Positions 44,192-53,615 of a stretch of DNA of 64,000 nt are shown here, in pieces. Position 1 is the first letter of the stretch. Each line of letters opens with the position of its first letter. Location: the NCBI RefSeq assembly GCF_900167605.1, contig NZ_FUYH01000004.1, forward strand, positions 1 to 64,000, in the 5' to 3' direction. The translations under genes were made by a program, and so were the position numbers. Source of the stretch: Caloramator quimbayensis. GTDB lineage: Bacteria > Bacillota > Clostridia > Clostridiales > Caloramatoraceae. The notes beneath the pieces were generated by a model that was given only the letters and a program-made list of their open reading frames with translations, was not told where the DNA came from and ran no database searches.

Positions 44192-45463
44192 CTACATGTT
44201 TTTACTATATTTTCCAATTCTTTTTTCTCTATCTAATTTTTTAGGTTCTATATTTATTTCATTAGTTTCGATTAGTCGAAAAACTCCTGTAGATTCATAT
44301 CCTTTTTCTTTTGATTTGCAAACCGAACAGTTACAACTTGCATTAATATCATAATTAGGCTGTATATACGTAGTTATAACTCCTTCATAATTTCTTAAAA
44401 TTACTTTTTCAGGTGATTGACTTATTAAATATTGAGGCATTACAGGTATTTTTCCTCCTCCACCAGGAGCATCGATTACAAAAGTTGGAATACAAAAACC
44501 AGAAGTATGCCCTCTTAAACCTTCAATAATTTCTATACCTTTTGAAACTTTTGTTCTGAAATGTTCAATACCCTCAGATAAATCACATTGATATAGATAA
44601 TATGGCCTGACGCGCATCATAACAAGCTTGTGTACAAGTTCCTTTTGTATATGGACACAATCATTTATACCTCTTAAAAGAACTGATTGATTTCCAAGTG
44701 GGATTCCAGCATCTGCAAGCTTTTCACAGGCTTTTATTGAGTATTCAGTTATTTCATTAGGATGATTAAAATGAGTATTAAGCCAAATAGGATGATATTT
44801 TTTAAGCATATTAACGAGTTCATCAGTTATTCTCATTGGATTTACTACAGGAGTTCGTGAACCTAATCTAACAATTTCAACATGGGGTATTTTTCTTAAT
44901 TCTTTTATAATATATTCAAGTTTATCATCATCAATCATAAGAGCATCTCCACCTGATAAAAGCACATCACGAACTTTAGCAGTATTTCTTATATATTCCA
45001 AGGCTTTTTCAATTTGAAGCTGTGGAGTTGGTAAATCATTATGTCCGGCATATCTCCTTCTTGTACAATGCCTACAATACATCGAACACATATCGGTTAT
45101 TAGAAAAAGAACTCTGTCTGGATATGAATGAACTAAACATGGTACAGGAGATAAACTATCTTCGTGCAAAGGATCCTTCATATCTTCATTTGAGTAATGA
45201 AGTTCTGCTATTGTAGGTACAGCTTGCTTACGTATAGGGTCATTTGGGTTTTCAGGATTAATTAAAGTTGCGTAGTATGGAGATATTGCCATTCGTAAAC
45301 TTTTTAAGCATTCGTTAATACCATCTATTTCTTCAGGAACAAGATTAATGATTTTGCTCAATTCTTCTACAGTCGTAATTCTATTTTTTACTTGCCATTT
45401 CCAATCATTCCATTGTGATTCTGTAACATTTTTCCACAAACTAATTTCCTTATAATTTCGCAT
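44192..45463 (-). CDS. kamA: Lysine 2,3-aminomutase
   Basis: KamA converts L-lysine to beta-lysine with a [4Fe-4S] cluster, S-adenosylmethionine and PLP. The 423-residue protein follows the Clostridium subterminale enzyme closely. The cluster motif is C126-x3-C130-x2-C133 (CSMYCRHC). PLP lysine lies in [12 protein letters not shown]. The two Asp that hold the lysine side-chain amine are kept ([10 protein letters not shown] and VIDAPGGGG), which argues against glutamate 2,3-aminomutase. Zinc cysteines are near the end (CNCSVC). AAAGGAGGA precedes the ATG. It is second in an operon with a NodB-like gene; no other lysine-fermentation gene is here. Confidence 0.96.
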   Translation of the reverse strand: MRNYKEISLWKNVTESQWNDWKWQVKNRITTVEELSKIINLVPEEIDGINECLKSLRMAISPYYATLINPENPNDPIRKQAVPTIAELHYSNEDMKDPLHEDSLSPVPCLVHSYPDRVLFLITDMCSMYCRHCTRRRYAGHNDLPTPQLQIEKALEYIRNTAKVRDVLLSGGDALMIDDDKLEYIIKELRKIPHVEIVRLGSRTPVVNPMRITDELVNMLKKYHPIWLNTHFNHPNEITEYSIKACEKLADAGIPLGNQSVLLRGINDCVHIQKELVHKLVMMRVRPYYLYQCDLSEGIEHFRTKVSKGIEIIEGLRGHTSGFCIPTFVIDAPGGGGKIPVMPQYLISQSPEKVILRNYEGVITTYIQPNYDINASCNCSVCKSKEKGYESTGVFRLIETNEINIEPKKLDREKRIGKYSKNM

Positions 45464-45477
45464 AATTGAATCCTCCT

Positions 45478-46257
45478 TTATTTTGAATTTTTAAATTTTA
45501 TATATCTCAAAATATCATTTAATCTACTATATATGGATTGACCGATTCCATCTCTTTTATAATGGAAGTCTTTATCATCAAATAAATAGCTATGAGTTAT
45601 TCCAATAACTTTGCTATTATTTAATAATGCATCATTAATAATTGATATTAACTTTTCACTTTCAAAGTATTCAAGGCGGAATTCGTTATATGCATCTTTT
45701 GAATAAACCGGGTAGGAACTGATTAAATGATTTGCATTTATAACTTTATATTCTTTTCTATGTATATTGTGAGATTCGAAATAGATATCGGTATTTTTTT
45801 TTAATATATCAACTGTATTGTTGTCAATTGAAAAATATCCACCTCTAAATCCTTCAATTGGATTAATAGATAGTTTATGAAGATATTCATAACAATTATT
45901 AATTATTTCTTTTTGCTCATGATAGTTATAATCAGCAAGTAAATGTAAATCATCTCTTAAGAAACTGCATTTTTCCTGTATATGTTCAGGAAGATTATTA
46001 GGGTGAATATGCAAACCAAATACCACAAGATATTCGTTTTTTATTTTTTCAATAAGATTTAACTCGTCAAGTTTCATTGCAAAATATGGTGTTATAAATA
46101 AAAGAGTATAAATATCGTTTTCTGTATTTAATTTTAAAAATCTTTCCATATTCAAAACATTGTTTTCTAAATTTTTATCAAATATAGGTCCTTCACAGTC
46201 TACGGAAAGAAAAAAATCAAATTTCGAATGGGTTATTCTTCTACTAAAATCACTCAA
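45478..46257 (-). CDS. NodB-fold polysaccharide-deacetylase-like protein
   Basis: A 259-residue protein with the metal-site pattern of the NodB/polysaccharide deacetylase fold: VDCEGP near residue 20, [10 protein letters not shown] at about 82-91, GFRGGYFS at about 137-144 and GITHSYLF near the end. No signal peptide is seen, so it acts in the cytoplasm and may be an amidohydrolase on a small acylated substrate. The start is taken as TTG at 46257, 8 bases after AAAGGAG; GTG at 46266 overlaps that spacing. kamA follows after 14 bases, suggesting a joint pathway. Confidence 0.7.
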   Translation of the reverse strand: MSDFSRRITHSKFDFFLSVDCEGPIFDKNLENNVLNMERFLKLNTENDIYTLLFITPYFAMKLDELNLIEKIKNEYLVVFGLHIHPNNLPEHIQEKCSFLRDDLHLLADYNYHEQKEIINNCYEYLHKLSINPIEGFRGGYFSIDNNTVDILKKNTDIYFESHNIHRKEYKVINANHLISSYPVYSKDAYNEFRLEYFESEKLISIINDALLNNSKVIGITHSYLFDDKDFHYKRDGIGQSIYSRLNDILRYIKFKNSK

Positions 46258-46394
46258 AAATTTCACTCCTTTACTTATATTGAAAAGTAAAAACTTATAT
46301 AGTAAAATAGAGTTGTTATTAGATACAACTTCATTATACTACACAAGTTTTCACATGTCAAAATATACATATTATTTTTAAAGGGGTGTGAGGT

Positions 46395-47525
46395 ATGATA
46401 AGTATTGGTTTTCCACGAATGCACAAAGAGAAAAATGAAAAAAGAGATTTTTTGCCAGAATTTTTTGGTTTTTTTGTGGGTAAAAATTGTAAAATATATC
46501 TTGAAGAAGGTTATGGAAAAGATATGGGATATACAAAAGAAGATTATTTAAACATAAATAAAGATATTATATATACAGATCATAAAGAGTGTTATAAAAA
46601 AGATATTGTAGCTGTTTTACGTTCTCCAGAATATTATGAGATTGACTGGATGAGAGATGGAAGCGCTTTATTAAGTATGCTTCACTATCCTACAAGAAAG
46701 AAAAGATTAGAAAAATTAAAAGAAAAAAATATTTTTGCTATATCCCTTGATTCAATTAGAAATGATTTTATGGAAAGAATAATAGTAAATTATAAAGATA
46801 CGTCTAAAAATGGAATGGAATTAGCATTTAAGGAACTTTCAAAATCTATGTGTGATTTTTATTCAAAATCGAGAGAAGTAATAAATGTTTCAATAATGGG
46901 TACTGGAATGGTAGGCCTTTATGCTGCAAAATCTGCTGCGAAATTTGGATGTGAGGAGATAAATAATAAAATTAAAGAAAGTGGATGTAAAGGTGTTATA
47001 GTAAAAATGCTTTCAAGAAGTATAACATGCGATGAAAAAGAATTAAAAAGGATATTTAAAGAAACAGATATATTAGTAGATGCTACAAATAGAGACGATC
47101 CTTCAAAATATATAATAAAAAATGATCTGATAGACTATCTTAAACCACATGCTATAATACTTGATTTAACTGCTGATCCATATCTAACAGATATAGAGCC
47201 TATTCAAGTTAAAGCTATAGAAGGGATACCTACCGGAAGTTTAGATAAAACAATTATTTATCCAGATGATGAAATATATGATACAATACCTACTAATGTA
47301 GTTATAAAAAATAGAAGAATAGTTGTTAGTTGTAATGCATGGCCGGGTATTAAACCGAAGGAATGTATGGAGGTATATGGTAAACAGATAATGCCGATAT
47401 TTAATGTAATTATTACTAAAAAGGATTTGATATTTGATGAAAATAGTGATGATTTTTTTGAAAGAGCAATATATAGAGGAACTATTGAGTATTTTGAAAG
47501 AAATTACTGTAGAAAAAATTTATAA
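46395..47525 (+). CDS. Alanine-dehydrogenase/PNT-like NAD-binding protein
   Basis: A 376-residue protein. The second half has a Rossmann motif IMGTGMVGLYAAKSAAKFG and ends of strands typical of the AlaDH/PNT and saccharopine-dehydrogenase group. The first half lacks the best-known AlaDH substrate motifs. AGGGGTGTGAGG precedes the ATG. It is divergent from the NodB-like/kamA operon across a 128-base shared promoter region, and is followed by a GntR-RCK regulator. An amino-acid or opine-type dehydrogenase linked to lysine or beta-lysine is a reasonable but unproven guess. Confidence 0.65.
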   Translation: MISIGFPRMHKEKNEKRDFLPEFFGFFVGKNCKIYLEEGYGKDMGYTKEDYLNINKDIIYTDHKECYKKDIVAVLRSPEYYEIDWMRDGSALLSMLHYPTRKKRLEKLKEKNIFAISLDSIRNDFMERIIVNYKDTSKNGMELAFKELSKSMCDFYSKSREVINVSIMGTGMVGLYAAKSAAKFGCEEINNKIKESGCKGVIVKMLSRSITCDEKELKRIFKETDILVDATNRDDPSKYIIKNDLIDYLKPHAIILDLTADPYLTDIEPIQVKAIEGIPTGSLDKTIIYPDDEIYDTIPTNVVIKNRRIVVSCNAWPGIKPKECMEVYGKQIMPIFNVIITKKDLIFDENSDDFFERAIYRGTIEYFERNYCRKNL

Positions 47526-47578
47526 AAGTATTATAATATAAAGGTGATTAATAATATTCACTTTTTATGGAGGAAAAA

Positions 47579-48211
47579 ATGAGAGTTCCAAATGGTATGC
47601 CTGTTTATAGATATATTGCTTTAGATATTGCTAATAAAATTGTAAGAGGAGAACTTAAGATTAATGAAAAAATAAGCGGTAGATCAACCCTTGCGGGTAT
47701 GTATAATGTATCCCCAGAAACTATTAGAAGAGCTATTGCTATACTTGAAGGTATGGATGTGGTATCTTCAATACAAGGAAGCGGTATCGAAATCTTATCC
47801 ATTTCAGCTGCAGAAAAATTTATTGAGGCATATAAAAACAATGAATATTTAAATACAATAAAAGAAAATATATTTGATATAGTTGAGAAAAAAAAAGAAT
47901 TAGATCTGATACTTCAAAATAATTTACAAAAACTTATTGATTATATTGAACGATTTAAAAATATATCTCCTTTTACATTAATTGAGATAAGTATTAAAGA
48001 ATCAAGCTGGGTTATAGGAAAGAATCTTGATGAAGTTAAATTCTGGAAAAATACTGGAGCAACTATAGTTGCCTATAGGCAGGGAGAAAACATATTTGTC
48101 TCTCCTGGCCCTGATTATAGATTTAAAGCAGGCGATATTATTGTTGTTATTGGAAGTAGTGACGTGTATGAAAAGGTATGTAATTTTATATATGAAGAAA
48201 ATGAATTATAG
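47579..48211 (+). CDS. GntR-family regulator with RCK_C (TrkA-C) domain
   Basis: A 210-residue protein. Residues 1-75 are a GntR winged helix (YRYIALDIANKIVRGEL; STLAGMYNVSPETIRRAIA). A coiled-coil linker (about 85-125) leads to an RCK_C domain (about 130-205; GKNLDEVKFWKNTGATIVA, FKAGDIIVVIGS). This is the layout of BusR, which binds cyclic di-AMP through RCK_C and controls osmolyte import. AUG at 47579 is used, with GGAGG 5 bases upstream. It probably regulates the flanking kamA or dehydrogenase genes in response to osmotic or c-di-AMP signals. Confidence 0.88.
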   Translation: MRVPNGMPVYRYIALDIANKIVRGELKINEKISGRSTLAGMYNVSPETIRRAIAILEGMDVVSSIQGSGIEILSISAAEKFIEAYKNNEYLNTIKENIFDIVEKKKELDLILQNNLQKLIDYIERFKNISPFTLIEISIKESSWVIGKNLDEVKFWKNTGATIVAYRQGENIFVSPGPDYRFKAGDIIVVIGSSDVYEKVCNFIYEENEL

Positions 48212-48217
48212 TAAGAA

Positions 48218-48240
48218 AGCAGGGATTTTAATTCCCTGCT
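48218..48240. terminator. Terminator between converging genes
   Basis: AGCAGGGA (48218-48225) pairs with TCCCTGCT (48233-48240). It lies between the GntR-RCK gene and the convergent L,D-transpeptidase gene and could serve both. Confidence 0.7.
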
Positions 48241-48914
48241 TACATTTTATTAATATCCTTTAAACTATATGAAACTATTTCAACTGTAGTTCCGCCTTTT
48301 ATGTTTTCATACATCCATTTGGCATCTTCTACAGAAAGACGTATACATCCATGGGAAGCTTTATTTCCAAGGTTTTTAACCGAAGAACTTATTAAAGCTT
48401 TTGGATCGGGTTTACTGAATAATACTGAATGGAACAAGAAACCTTTGTATATTCTTCTATAGTATTGTGCATAAACTTTGAATTCACTAAAATAATACCA
48501 TTTTCCTACGTTGCGGCTATTATCAGGAGGAAGCTTAAATGTTCCGGTGGGAGTTGGAGTTTTGTCTTTCCCTGTTGAGCATATCATCGTTTTTTCTAAT
48601 TTTATATCATCATCTTCAATTTTAAGTATATATACCTTTTGATCAGCAATGCTTACCATTATTTTATATGGAGCTGACTCTAAGCCCTCTGATGTTATTA
48701 TTACATCGCTGTCCATGGAGAGTTTTTTCATAATGTAAAAAGATTGACTATTATCCTCTGTACTTTCATTTTTAGATTCAATTGATGTGTTATCTTTGTT
48801 TTCAGATTCAGCCAAAACCTCTTTTGAGTTATAAAAAAATATCATCATAATTAAAGCTAAAATGTAGATTACTTTACTGCTTCGAATAGTTTGCCTACAA
48901 ATTTTTGATATCAA
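48240..48914 (-). CDS. L,D-transpeptidase (YkuD family)
   Basis: A secreted enzyme of about 224 residues that cross-links peptidoglycan or spore cortex. A signal peptide spans about 9-32 (ending EVLA). The YkuD active site is SHGCIRLSVEDAKWMY, with the catalytic Cys in HGCIR and its partner His in FLFHSVLF. I choose TTG at 48914, 6 bases after GGGGGTG; an upstream ATG at 48968 lacks a binding site. Family members confer beta-lactam tolerance in some species. Confidence 0.9.
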   Translation of the reverse strand: MISKICRQTIRSSKVIYILALIMMIFFYNSKEVLAESENKDNTSIESKNESTEDNSQSFYIMKKLSMDSDVIITSEGLESAPYKIMVSIADQKVYILKIEDDDIKLEKTMICSTGKDKTPTPTGTFKLPPDNSRNVGKWYYFSEFKVYAQYYRRIYKGFLFHSVLFSKPDPKALISSSVKNLGNKASHGCIRLSVEDAKWMYENIKGGTTVEIVSYSLKDINKM

Positions 48915-49020
48915 AAAATACACCCCCGCATTTCGAGTTGAATACCTTTTTATTATTTTATGTTTCAAATCAATATATTGTTAATTGATTTGAAAAAAAA
49001 GAAAAATATTATGTACTTTT

Positions 49021-49152
49021 ATAATAAATATTCATATTATAAAACACAGCCATCCGGAGCATCGGGAAGAAGGCTTGGTTGTGGAATTATTGAAGAATTT
49101 ATATAATATTAAACGCCACAGGTAAGTATATACTTGTGGCGTTTATTTTTTA
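49021..49152 (+). other. Structured intergenic segment ending in a terminator
   Basis: No gene is seen between 48915 and 49159. CACAGCC (near 49046-49052) can pair with GGTTGTG, enclosing CCG-GAGCAT-CGG, and a second hairpin pairs AAACGCCACA with TGTGGCGTTT (about 49112-49142), followed by TTATTTTTT on the plus strand. A short plus-strand RNA ending there is possible, although no obvious promoter was identified. Confidence 0.35.
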
Positions 49153-49159
49153 AAATATT

Positions 49160-49438
49160 CTAAGCTGTATAGGTGTATCCTGTTATATGATGAGTATGAC
49201 CTTCGCAGACATCTGTAACTCCTTTATAAAGGTGCACATGTCCGCCGCCTGGTATTTCAATGTCTTCTTCAGATACTATGCAGTATGAATGGCAGTGCCC
49301 ATTAGAAAAGGATGTAACTCCTTTTAGATAGTGAAGATGTGATGATTTGTCAAGGGCTATTGTGCTTTCACTGCAGTAGCTGTGTTCATGCTCATCGCAG
49401 TAAGAAGTTATTCCTGAAAATTGGTGTTTATGATACAT
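49160..49438 (-). CDS. YmaF-family His-rich protein
   Basis: A 92-residue protein rich in His, Cys and Gly, with three repeat-like units of the form HxHxYxGVTSxxxGHxHxY (HEHSYC, HLHYLKGVTSFSNGHCHSYC, HVHLYKGVTDVCEGHTHHITG). This matches the YmaF family of unknown function; the residues suggest metal binding. The ATG at 49438 has AGGTGAG upstream. A longer frame reaching into the cysteine desulfurase gene on the other strand is spurious. Confidence 0.85.
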   Translation of the reverse strand: MYHKHQFSGITSYCDEHEHSYCSESTIALDKSSHLHYLKGVTSFSNGHCHSYCIVSEEDIEIPGGGHVHLYKGVTDVCEGHTHHITGYTYTA

Positions 49439-49619
49439 TGAACTCACCTCGAAGTTTTGCCTTATTATATATTTTATGAGTAATAAATATATATGTTGCA
49501 GAATATAAAGAAAAACAATCATATTGTTGACAAAGAAGAAAAATAGAAATATATTTCTATTGTGGATTAAAATTGTTATGAACATAGGTTTCGCAAAAAA
49601 ACAGGGGAGGCACTTTAAT

Positions 49620-50759
49620 ATGATATATTTTGATAACAGCGCAACAACTAAACCCCACAGGGAAGTTGTGGAAGAGGTTTTACTTTGTATGGAAAAGTAT
49701 TTCGGTAATCCCTCTTCTGCCCACAGACTTGGCGTTGAGGCCGAAAAAAGGATGAAAGCTGCAAGAGAAAATGTTGCAAGGCTTATAAATGCACAGACAA
49801 GTGATATAATATTTACTTCAGGAGGAAGCGAGTCTAACAACACAGCTATAAAAGGCATTTTAAAGAAGGGAGACCACGTTATAAGTTCAAAAATTGAACA
49901 CCCGAGTGTTTTAAAAACTCTTAAAGAAATTGAGGAAGAAGGAATAGAGGTTACATATTTAAATGTTGATGCAAATGGAGTCGTTGATATTAATCAGCTT
50001 AAAGATTCAATAAGGGAAAATACAAGGCTTGTAACTATCATGCATGTAAATAATGAAATAGGCTCTATTCAACCAATAGAGCAGATAATTAACATAGTTA
50101 GAAATAGTAACAAAAAAACAAAAATACATGTTGATGCCGTTCAATCAGCAGGGAAAATTAAGATAGATGTTAAAAGCATGGATGTAGATTTGATGTCTTT
50201 AAGTTCCCATAAAATACACGGCCCCAAGGGAGCAGGAGCTCTTTACATAAAAAAAGGATTAAACATAAAACCTCTCATTTCAGGGGGGGGGCAGGAGAGA
50301 GATTTAAGATCAGGTACTGAAAACCTTCCTATGATATCAGGCTTTGGGGTAGCTGCAGGAATTATATTAGATAATATGGAAGATAAAATAAAAAAAGTGA
50401 ATGCGGTAAAGAAACATTTTGTTGAAAGGTTAAATGAATTTGACGACATAAAAGTTAACAGTCCTATTGATGATTTCCATATAGGAAATATTTTAAATGT
50501 ATCCTTTAGAGGAATTAAGGGAGAGGTTCTTCTTCATGCTCTTGAGGACTATGATATATATGTTTCAACAGGTTCTGCCTGTTCGGCAAAAAAATCTTCT
50601 CATAAAAATTATGTCCTTCCAGAAATAGGTCTTAGCGAAAAGGATATTACTGGGGCTGTAAGGTTTAGCTTTTCATATCTAAATACAATTGAAGAAGTTG
50701 ATGCTGCTATTGATGCGCTGAAGAAAATTCTTACGTTTTTAAGGAGGATAAAGAAATGA
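49620..50759 (+). CDS. Cysteine desulfurase (NifS/IscS-like)
   Basis: A 379-residue PLP enzyme that removes sulfur from cysteine to form an enzyme persulfide. It starts MIYFDNSATTKPH at the ATG following AGGGGAGG; upstream ATGs lack a binding site. The PLP lysine is in SLSSHKIHGPKGAGALY, and the active Cys in STGSACSAKK. thiI follows, overlapping by 4 bases, so it feeds 4-thiouridine synthesis in tRNA (the NifZ-ThiI pair of Bacillus). Confidence 0.96.
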   Translation: MIYFDNSATTKPHREVVEEVLLCMEKYFGNPSSAHRLGVEAEKRMKAARENVARLINAQTSDIIFTSGGSESNNTAIKGILKKGDHVISSKIEHPSVLKTLKEIEEEGIEVTYLNVDANGVVDINQLKDSIRENTRLVTIMHVNNEIGSIQPIEQIINIVRNSNKKTKIHVDAVQSAGKIKIDVKSMDVDLMSLSSHKIHGPKGAGALYIKKGLNIKPLISGGGQERDLRSGTENLPMISGFGVAAGIILDNMEDKIKKVNAVKKHFVERLNEFDDIKVNSPIDDFHIGNILNVSFRGIKGEVLLHALEDYDIYVSTGSACSAKKSSHKNYVLPEIGLSEKDITGAVRFSFSYLNTIEEVDAAIDALKKILTFLRRIKK

Positions 50760-51892
50760 AAAAGCTTTTAGTAAAATACGCCAGCGAGATTTCTCTAAAG
50801 GGCTTAAATAGAAAGGTTTTTGAGGACTTGCTTATAAAGAATATTAAAGAAAGGATAGGAAAAAATCATAAAATAACAAAGGATCTCGGAAGAATTTTCA
50901 TAGATGATTATGATGAATATATGTTAAATAAAATTACTAAGGTATTTGGAGTTCAATCTGTTACAGTTGCAGACGTAACTGAGAAGGATATAGAAAAGAT
51001 TGGTATGGCAGCTGTTTCACAGCTAAGGGATATGGATGTTAAAACCTTTAAAGTAGAGACAAAAAGGGCTGACAAAAGTTTTCCAATGAATTCATTAGAA
51101 GTTTCAAGGGAAGTTGGAGGATATATACTTAAAAATATTTCAGATATTAAGGTCGATGTACATAAACCTGAGATTATAGTTAATGTTGAAATAAGAGAAA
51201 ATGCCTATGTGTACTCTAAAGAATATAAAGGAGCAATGGGAATGCCCTATAAAAGCGCAGGAAAAGGAGTACTGCTTTTATCAGGAGGAATAGACAGCCC
51301 TGTTGCTGGATATATGATGGCAAAGAGAGGACTTGAAATAGTCTGTGTATATTATCACAGCCATCCCTATACAAGCGAAAGAGCAAAGGAGAAGGTTATA
51401 GATCTTGCTAAAAAATTATCTGAGTATACAGGAAGAATTAAATTATATGTTGTTCCTTTTACTAAGATACAGATGGAAATAATAGAAAAGTGCAGAGAAG
51501 ATGAACTTACAATTATAATGAGAAGGTTTATGGCAAAGATAGCAGAGGAAATAGCCAAAAAAGAGGGAGGGCTGTGTATTGTAACAGGGGAGAGCCTTGG
51601 ACAGGTTGCGAGCCAGACCTTAGAGAGTATGTATGTAACTACAAACGGAATCAATATGCCTATATTCAGACCACTTGTGGGTATGGATAAGGTAGATATT
51701 ATGGATATATCAAGACAGGTAGGTACCTATGATATATCAATACTTCCTTATGAAGACTGCTGTACAATATTTGTACCAAAACATCCTAAAACAAAACCAA
51801 GACTAAAGGATATTGAGAATTCTGAAAGCGTATTAAATAAAGAAGAATTAATAAAAGAAGCTGTGGAAAATTCTGATATTATTGATATATAA
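50756..51892 (+). CDS. thiI: tRNA 4-thiouridine synthase ThiI (short form)
   Basis: A 378-residue enzyme that thiolates U8 in tRNA. A ferredoxin-like and THUMP domain occupy the first 165 residues, then the PP-loop ATP site LLLSGGIDSPVAGYMMAKRG. It lacks the C-terminal rhodanese domain of Escherichia ThiI, as in Bacillus, where the dedicated NifS-type desulfurase supplies sulfur directly. The start overlaps the desulfurase stop. Confidence 0.96.
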   Translation: MKKLLVKYASEISLKGLNRKVFEDLLIKNIKERIGKNHKITKDLGRIFIDDYDEYMLNKITKVFGVQSVTVADVTEKDIEKIGMAAVSQLRDMDVKTFKVETKRADKSFPMNSLEVSREVGGYILKNISDIKVDVHKPEIIVNVEIRENAYVYSKEYKGAMGMPYKSAGKGVLLLSGGIDSPVAGYMMAKRGLEIVCVYYHSHPYTSERAKEKVIDLAKKLSEYTGRIKLYVVPFTKIQMEIIEKCREDELTIIMRRFMAKIAEEIAKKEGGLCIVTGESLGQVASQTLESMYVTTNGINMPIFRPLVGMDKVDIMDISRQVGTYDISILPYEDCCTIFVPKHPKTKPRLKDIENSESVLNKEELIKEAVENSDIIDI

Positions 51893-51924
51893 TAGAATTA
51901 TAATTTAATAAGAGGGGGATTTTT

Positions 51925-52851
51925 ATGATAAGGGGGAATTTTACTTTTAAGGACACTGCAGGAGAAAATATTTATGTATATAAGTGGCTCCCTGATGATG
52001 GTACAAAGGTAAAGGCTGTTGTTCAAATAGCTCACGGTCTTGCAGAGCATGCTTATCGTTATGAAAACTTTGCTGCTTATTTAACATCAAAGGGTTTTGC
52101 AGTTTATGCTAATGATCACAGAGGTCATGGAAAGACAGCTGCAACTAAAGAGAATCTTGGATATGCGGGAGAAGATGGATTTAATTGGATGGTGAAGGAT
52201 TTAGATGAACTTAATGAAATAATAAAAAGGGAAAATCCAAATCTTCCGGTGTTTTTATTTGGGCACAGTATGGGTTCTTTAATTTCTCAAAGCTATATAG
52301 AAAAATATGGTCATAAATTAAAGGGCGTTATTCTTTCAGGTACAATGGGAAAACAGGGCATTATGCTTGATATTGGGATGCTTATTGCTAAAAATGAGGT
52401 TAAAAGGCTTGGACCTAAGTCTCCAAGTTTAAGGCTTCAAAAAATGTCCTTTGGAAGTTATAATAATAAGTTTAAACCCGTAAAGACTGAGTGCGATTGG
52501 CTAAGCCGTGATGAAAAGGAAGTAGATAAATATATAAAAGATGAATTCTGCGGTTTCCCATCTACTACGAGTTTTTATTATGATTTCTTTAAAGCGTTAA
52601 AAGAAATACATAAGAGAGATAGTATGAGTAAAATTCCTAAGGAACTTCCAATATATATAATGAATGGAGATATGGATCCTGTAGGCAGTAATTGTAAAAC
52701 AGTAAGATGGCTTATTAATGAATATAAAAATCTTGGTATAAAGGATGTAGAATATAAGTTTTATAAAGATGGAAGGCATGAAATGCTGAACGAAATAAAT
52801 AAGGACGAGGTAATGGAAGATATAATAAACTGGCTTTACAAGCATATATAA
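51925..52851 (+). CDS. Alpha/beta hydrolase (monoacylglycerol lipase-like)
   Basis: A 308-residue cytoplasmic hydrolase. HGLAEHAYRYENFA resembles the oxyanion region, nucleophile Ser lies in FGHSMGSLIS, the acid in NGDMDPVG and the base in DGRHEMLNE. This is the serine-hydrolase lysophospholipase/monoacylglycerol lipase pattern. Substrate is a lipid ester at a guess. GAGGGGG precedes the ATG, and a terminator follows. Confidence 0.9.
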   Translation: MIRGNFTFKDTAGENIYVYKWLPDDGTKVKAVVQIAHGLAEHAYRYENFAAYLTSKGFAVYANDHRGHGKTAATKENLGYAGEDGFNWMVKDLDELNEIIKRENPNLPVFLFGHSMGSLISQSYIEKYGHKLKGVILSGTMGKQGIMLDIGMLIAKNEVKRLGPKSPSLRLQKMSFGSYNNKFKPVKTECDWLSRDEKEVDKYIKDEFCGFPSTTSFYYDFFKALKEIHKRDSMSKIPKELPIYIMNGDMDPVGSNCKTVRWLINEYKNLGIKDVEYKFYKDGRHEMLNEINKDEVMEDIINWLYKHI

Positions 52852-52855
52852 GAAA

Positions 52856-52880
52856 AAAGGAGAGCATCATGCTCTCCTTT
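52856..52880. terminator. Terminator between converging genes
   Basis: AAAGGAGAGC and GCTCTCCTTT form a strong stem with ATCAT loop; it can serve the hydrolase gene and the facing zinc-ribbon gene. Confidence 0.85.
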
Positions 52881-52885
52881 AAAAT

Positions 52886-53059
52886 TTAATGTCTGAAATC
52901 CCTTGAGTTTGAACGTCTTTCCTGCTTTCTTGCTTTGCGGCATTCTGGACATCTTAAGGGTTCGTTTTGGAATCCTTTTTCTTTATAGAATTCCTGCTCT
53001 CCTTCGGTAAATACAAATTCTTTGTTGCAGTCTTTGCAAACTATTGTCTTATCGGGCAT
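52886..53059 (-). CDS. Small zinc-ribbon protein
   Basis: A 57-residue protein with two CxxC pairs, in IVCKDCNKEF and LRCPECRKARK, so a zinc ribbon (probable zinc-binding domain family PF13451-type). The ATG at 53059 follows CAGGAGG; a longer upstream frame to 53134 has no binding site. Function is unknown. It lies beside the zur-znu operon, so its expression might follow zinc supply, but this is only a context guess. Confidence 0.85.
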   Translation of the reverse strand: MPDKTIVCKDCNKEFVFTEGEQEFYKEKGFQNEPLRCPECRKARKQERRSNSRDFRH

Positions 53060-53171
53060 TTTATAAACCTCCTGTGGTTTTGGATTAGGGATTAGTACTT
53101 TGTGTATTAAATCGCCATTTATATTATTTCCCAAAATATTTTAATTAAAACATGTTTTTGATTTTTTTATT

Positions 53172-53603
53172 TTATTCCTTATTCTTTTTGCAATTATTGC
53201 AGTAACCGTATATTTCAAATTTATGATTTTCTATATCAAATCCAGTTTCTTTTTTTATTTTATCTTCAAAATCTTTAAAGGGGCATTCTTCTATTTCAAC
53301 TATTTTGCTGCACTTTATACATACTATATGATGTCTGTGTTTATCTTTACACATCTGGTATCTATATATATTATCGTTAAAAGGATTATTTTGAATTATA
53401 ATATTTTTTTCAATAAGCTTCTCCATGGTTCTATAAACTGTTGAAAGATTTATTGATGAATTATTCTCCTTTAATAACAAATAAATTTCTTCTACAGATA
53501 AAGGTTTATTTGAAGCATCTAATATTTTAATTATATCTCTTCTGTGTTTTGTATTTTTAATTCCGATGCTTAAAAACATCTGATTAATATCTTTATCTTT
53601 CAA
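53172..53603 (-). CDS. Fur-family metal regulator (probable Zur)
   Basis: A 143-residue Fur-family repressor. The DNA-binding helix (NLSTVYRTMEKLIEKNI), the metal motif HRHHIVCIKCSKIVE, and a second CxxC at the end (YCNNCKK) give one structural zinc site and a sensor site. It is the last gene of the znuA-znuC-znuB operon, so it is most likely Zur. A 21-bp near-palindrome before znuA is its likely target. Confidence 0.9.
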   Translation of the reverse strand: MKDKDINQMFLSIGIKNTKHRRDIIKILDASNKPLSVEEIYLLLKENNSSINLSTVYRTMEKLIEKNIIIQNNPFNDNIYRYQMCKDKHRHHIVCIKCSKIVEIEECPFKDFEDKIKKETGFDIENHKFEIYGYCNNCKKNKE

Positions 53604-53615
53604 AAAACCATCCCC

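Noticed and set aside
44192-45463. Glutamate 2,3-aminomutase instead of lysine 2,3-aminomutase
   Set aside because: Both aspartates that bind the lysine side-chain amine are kept, whereas the glutamate enzyme has other residues there.
49160-49858. A longer minus-strand frame extending the YmaF gene into the cysteine desulfurase gene
   Set aside because: Only the last 92 codons match YmaF, and the ATG at 49438 has the ribosome binding site; the rest is antisense to a conserved enzyme.
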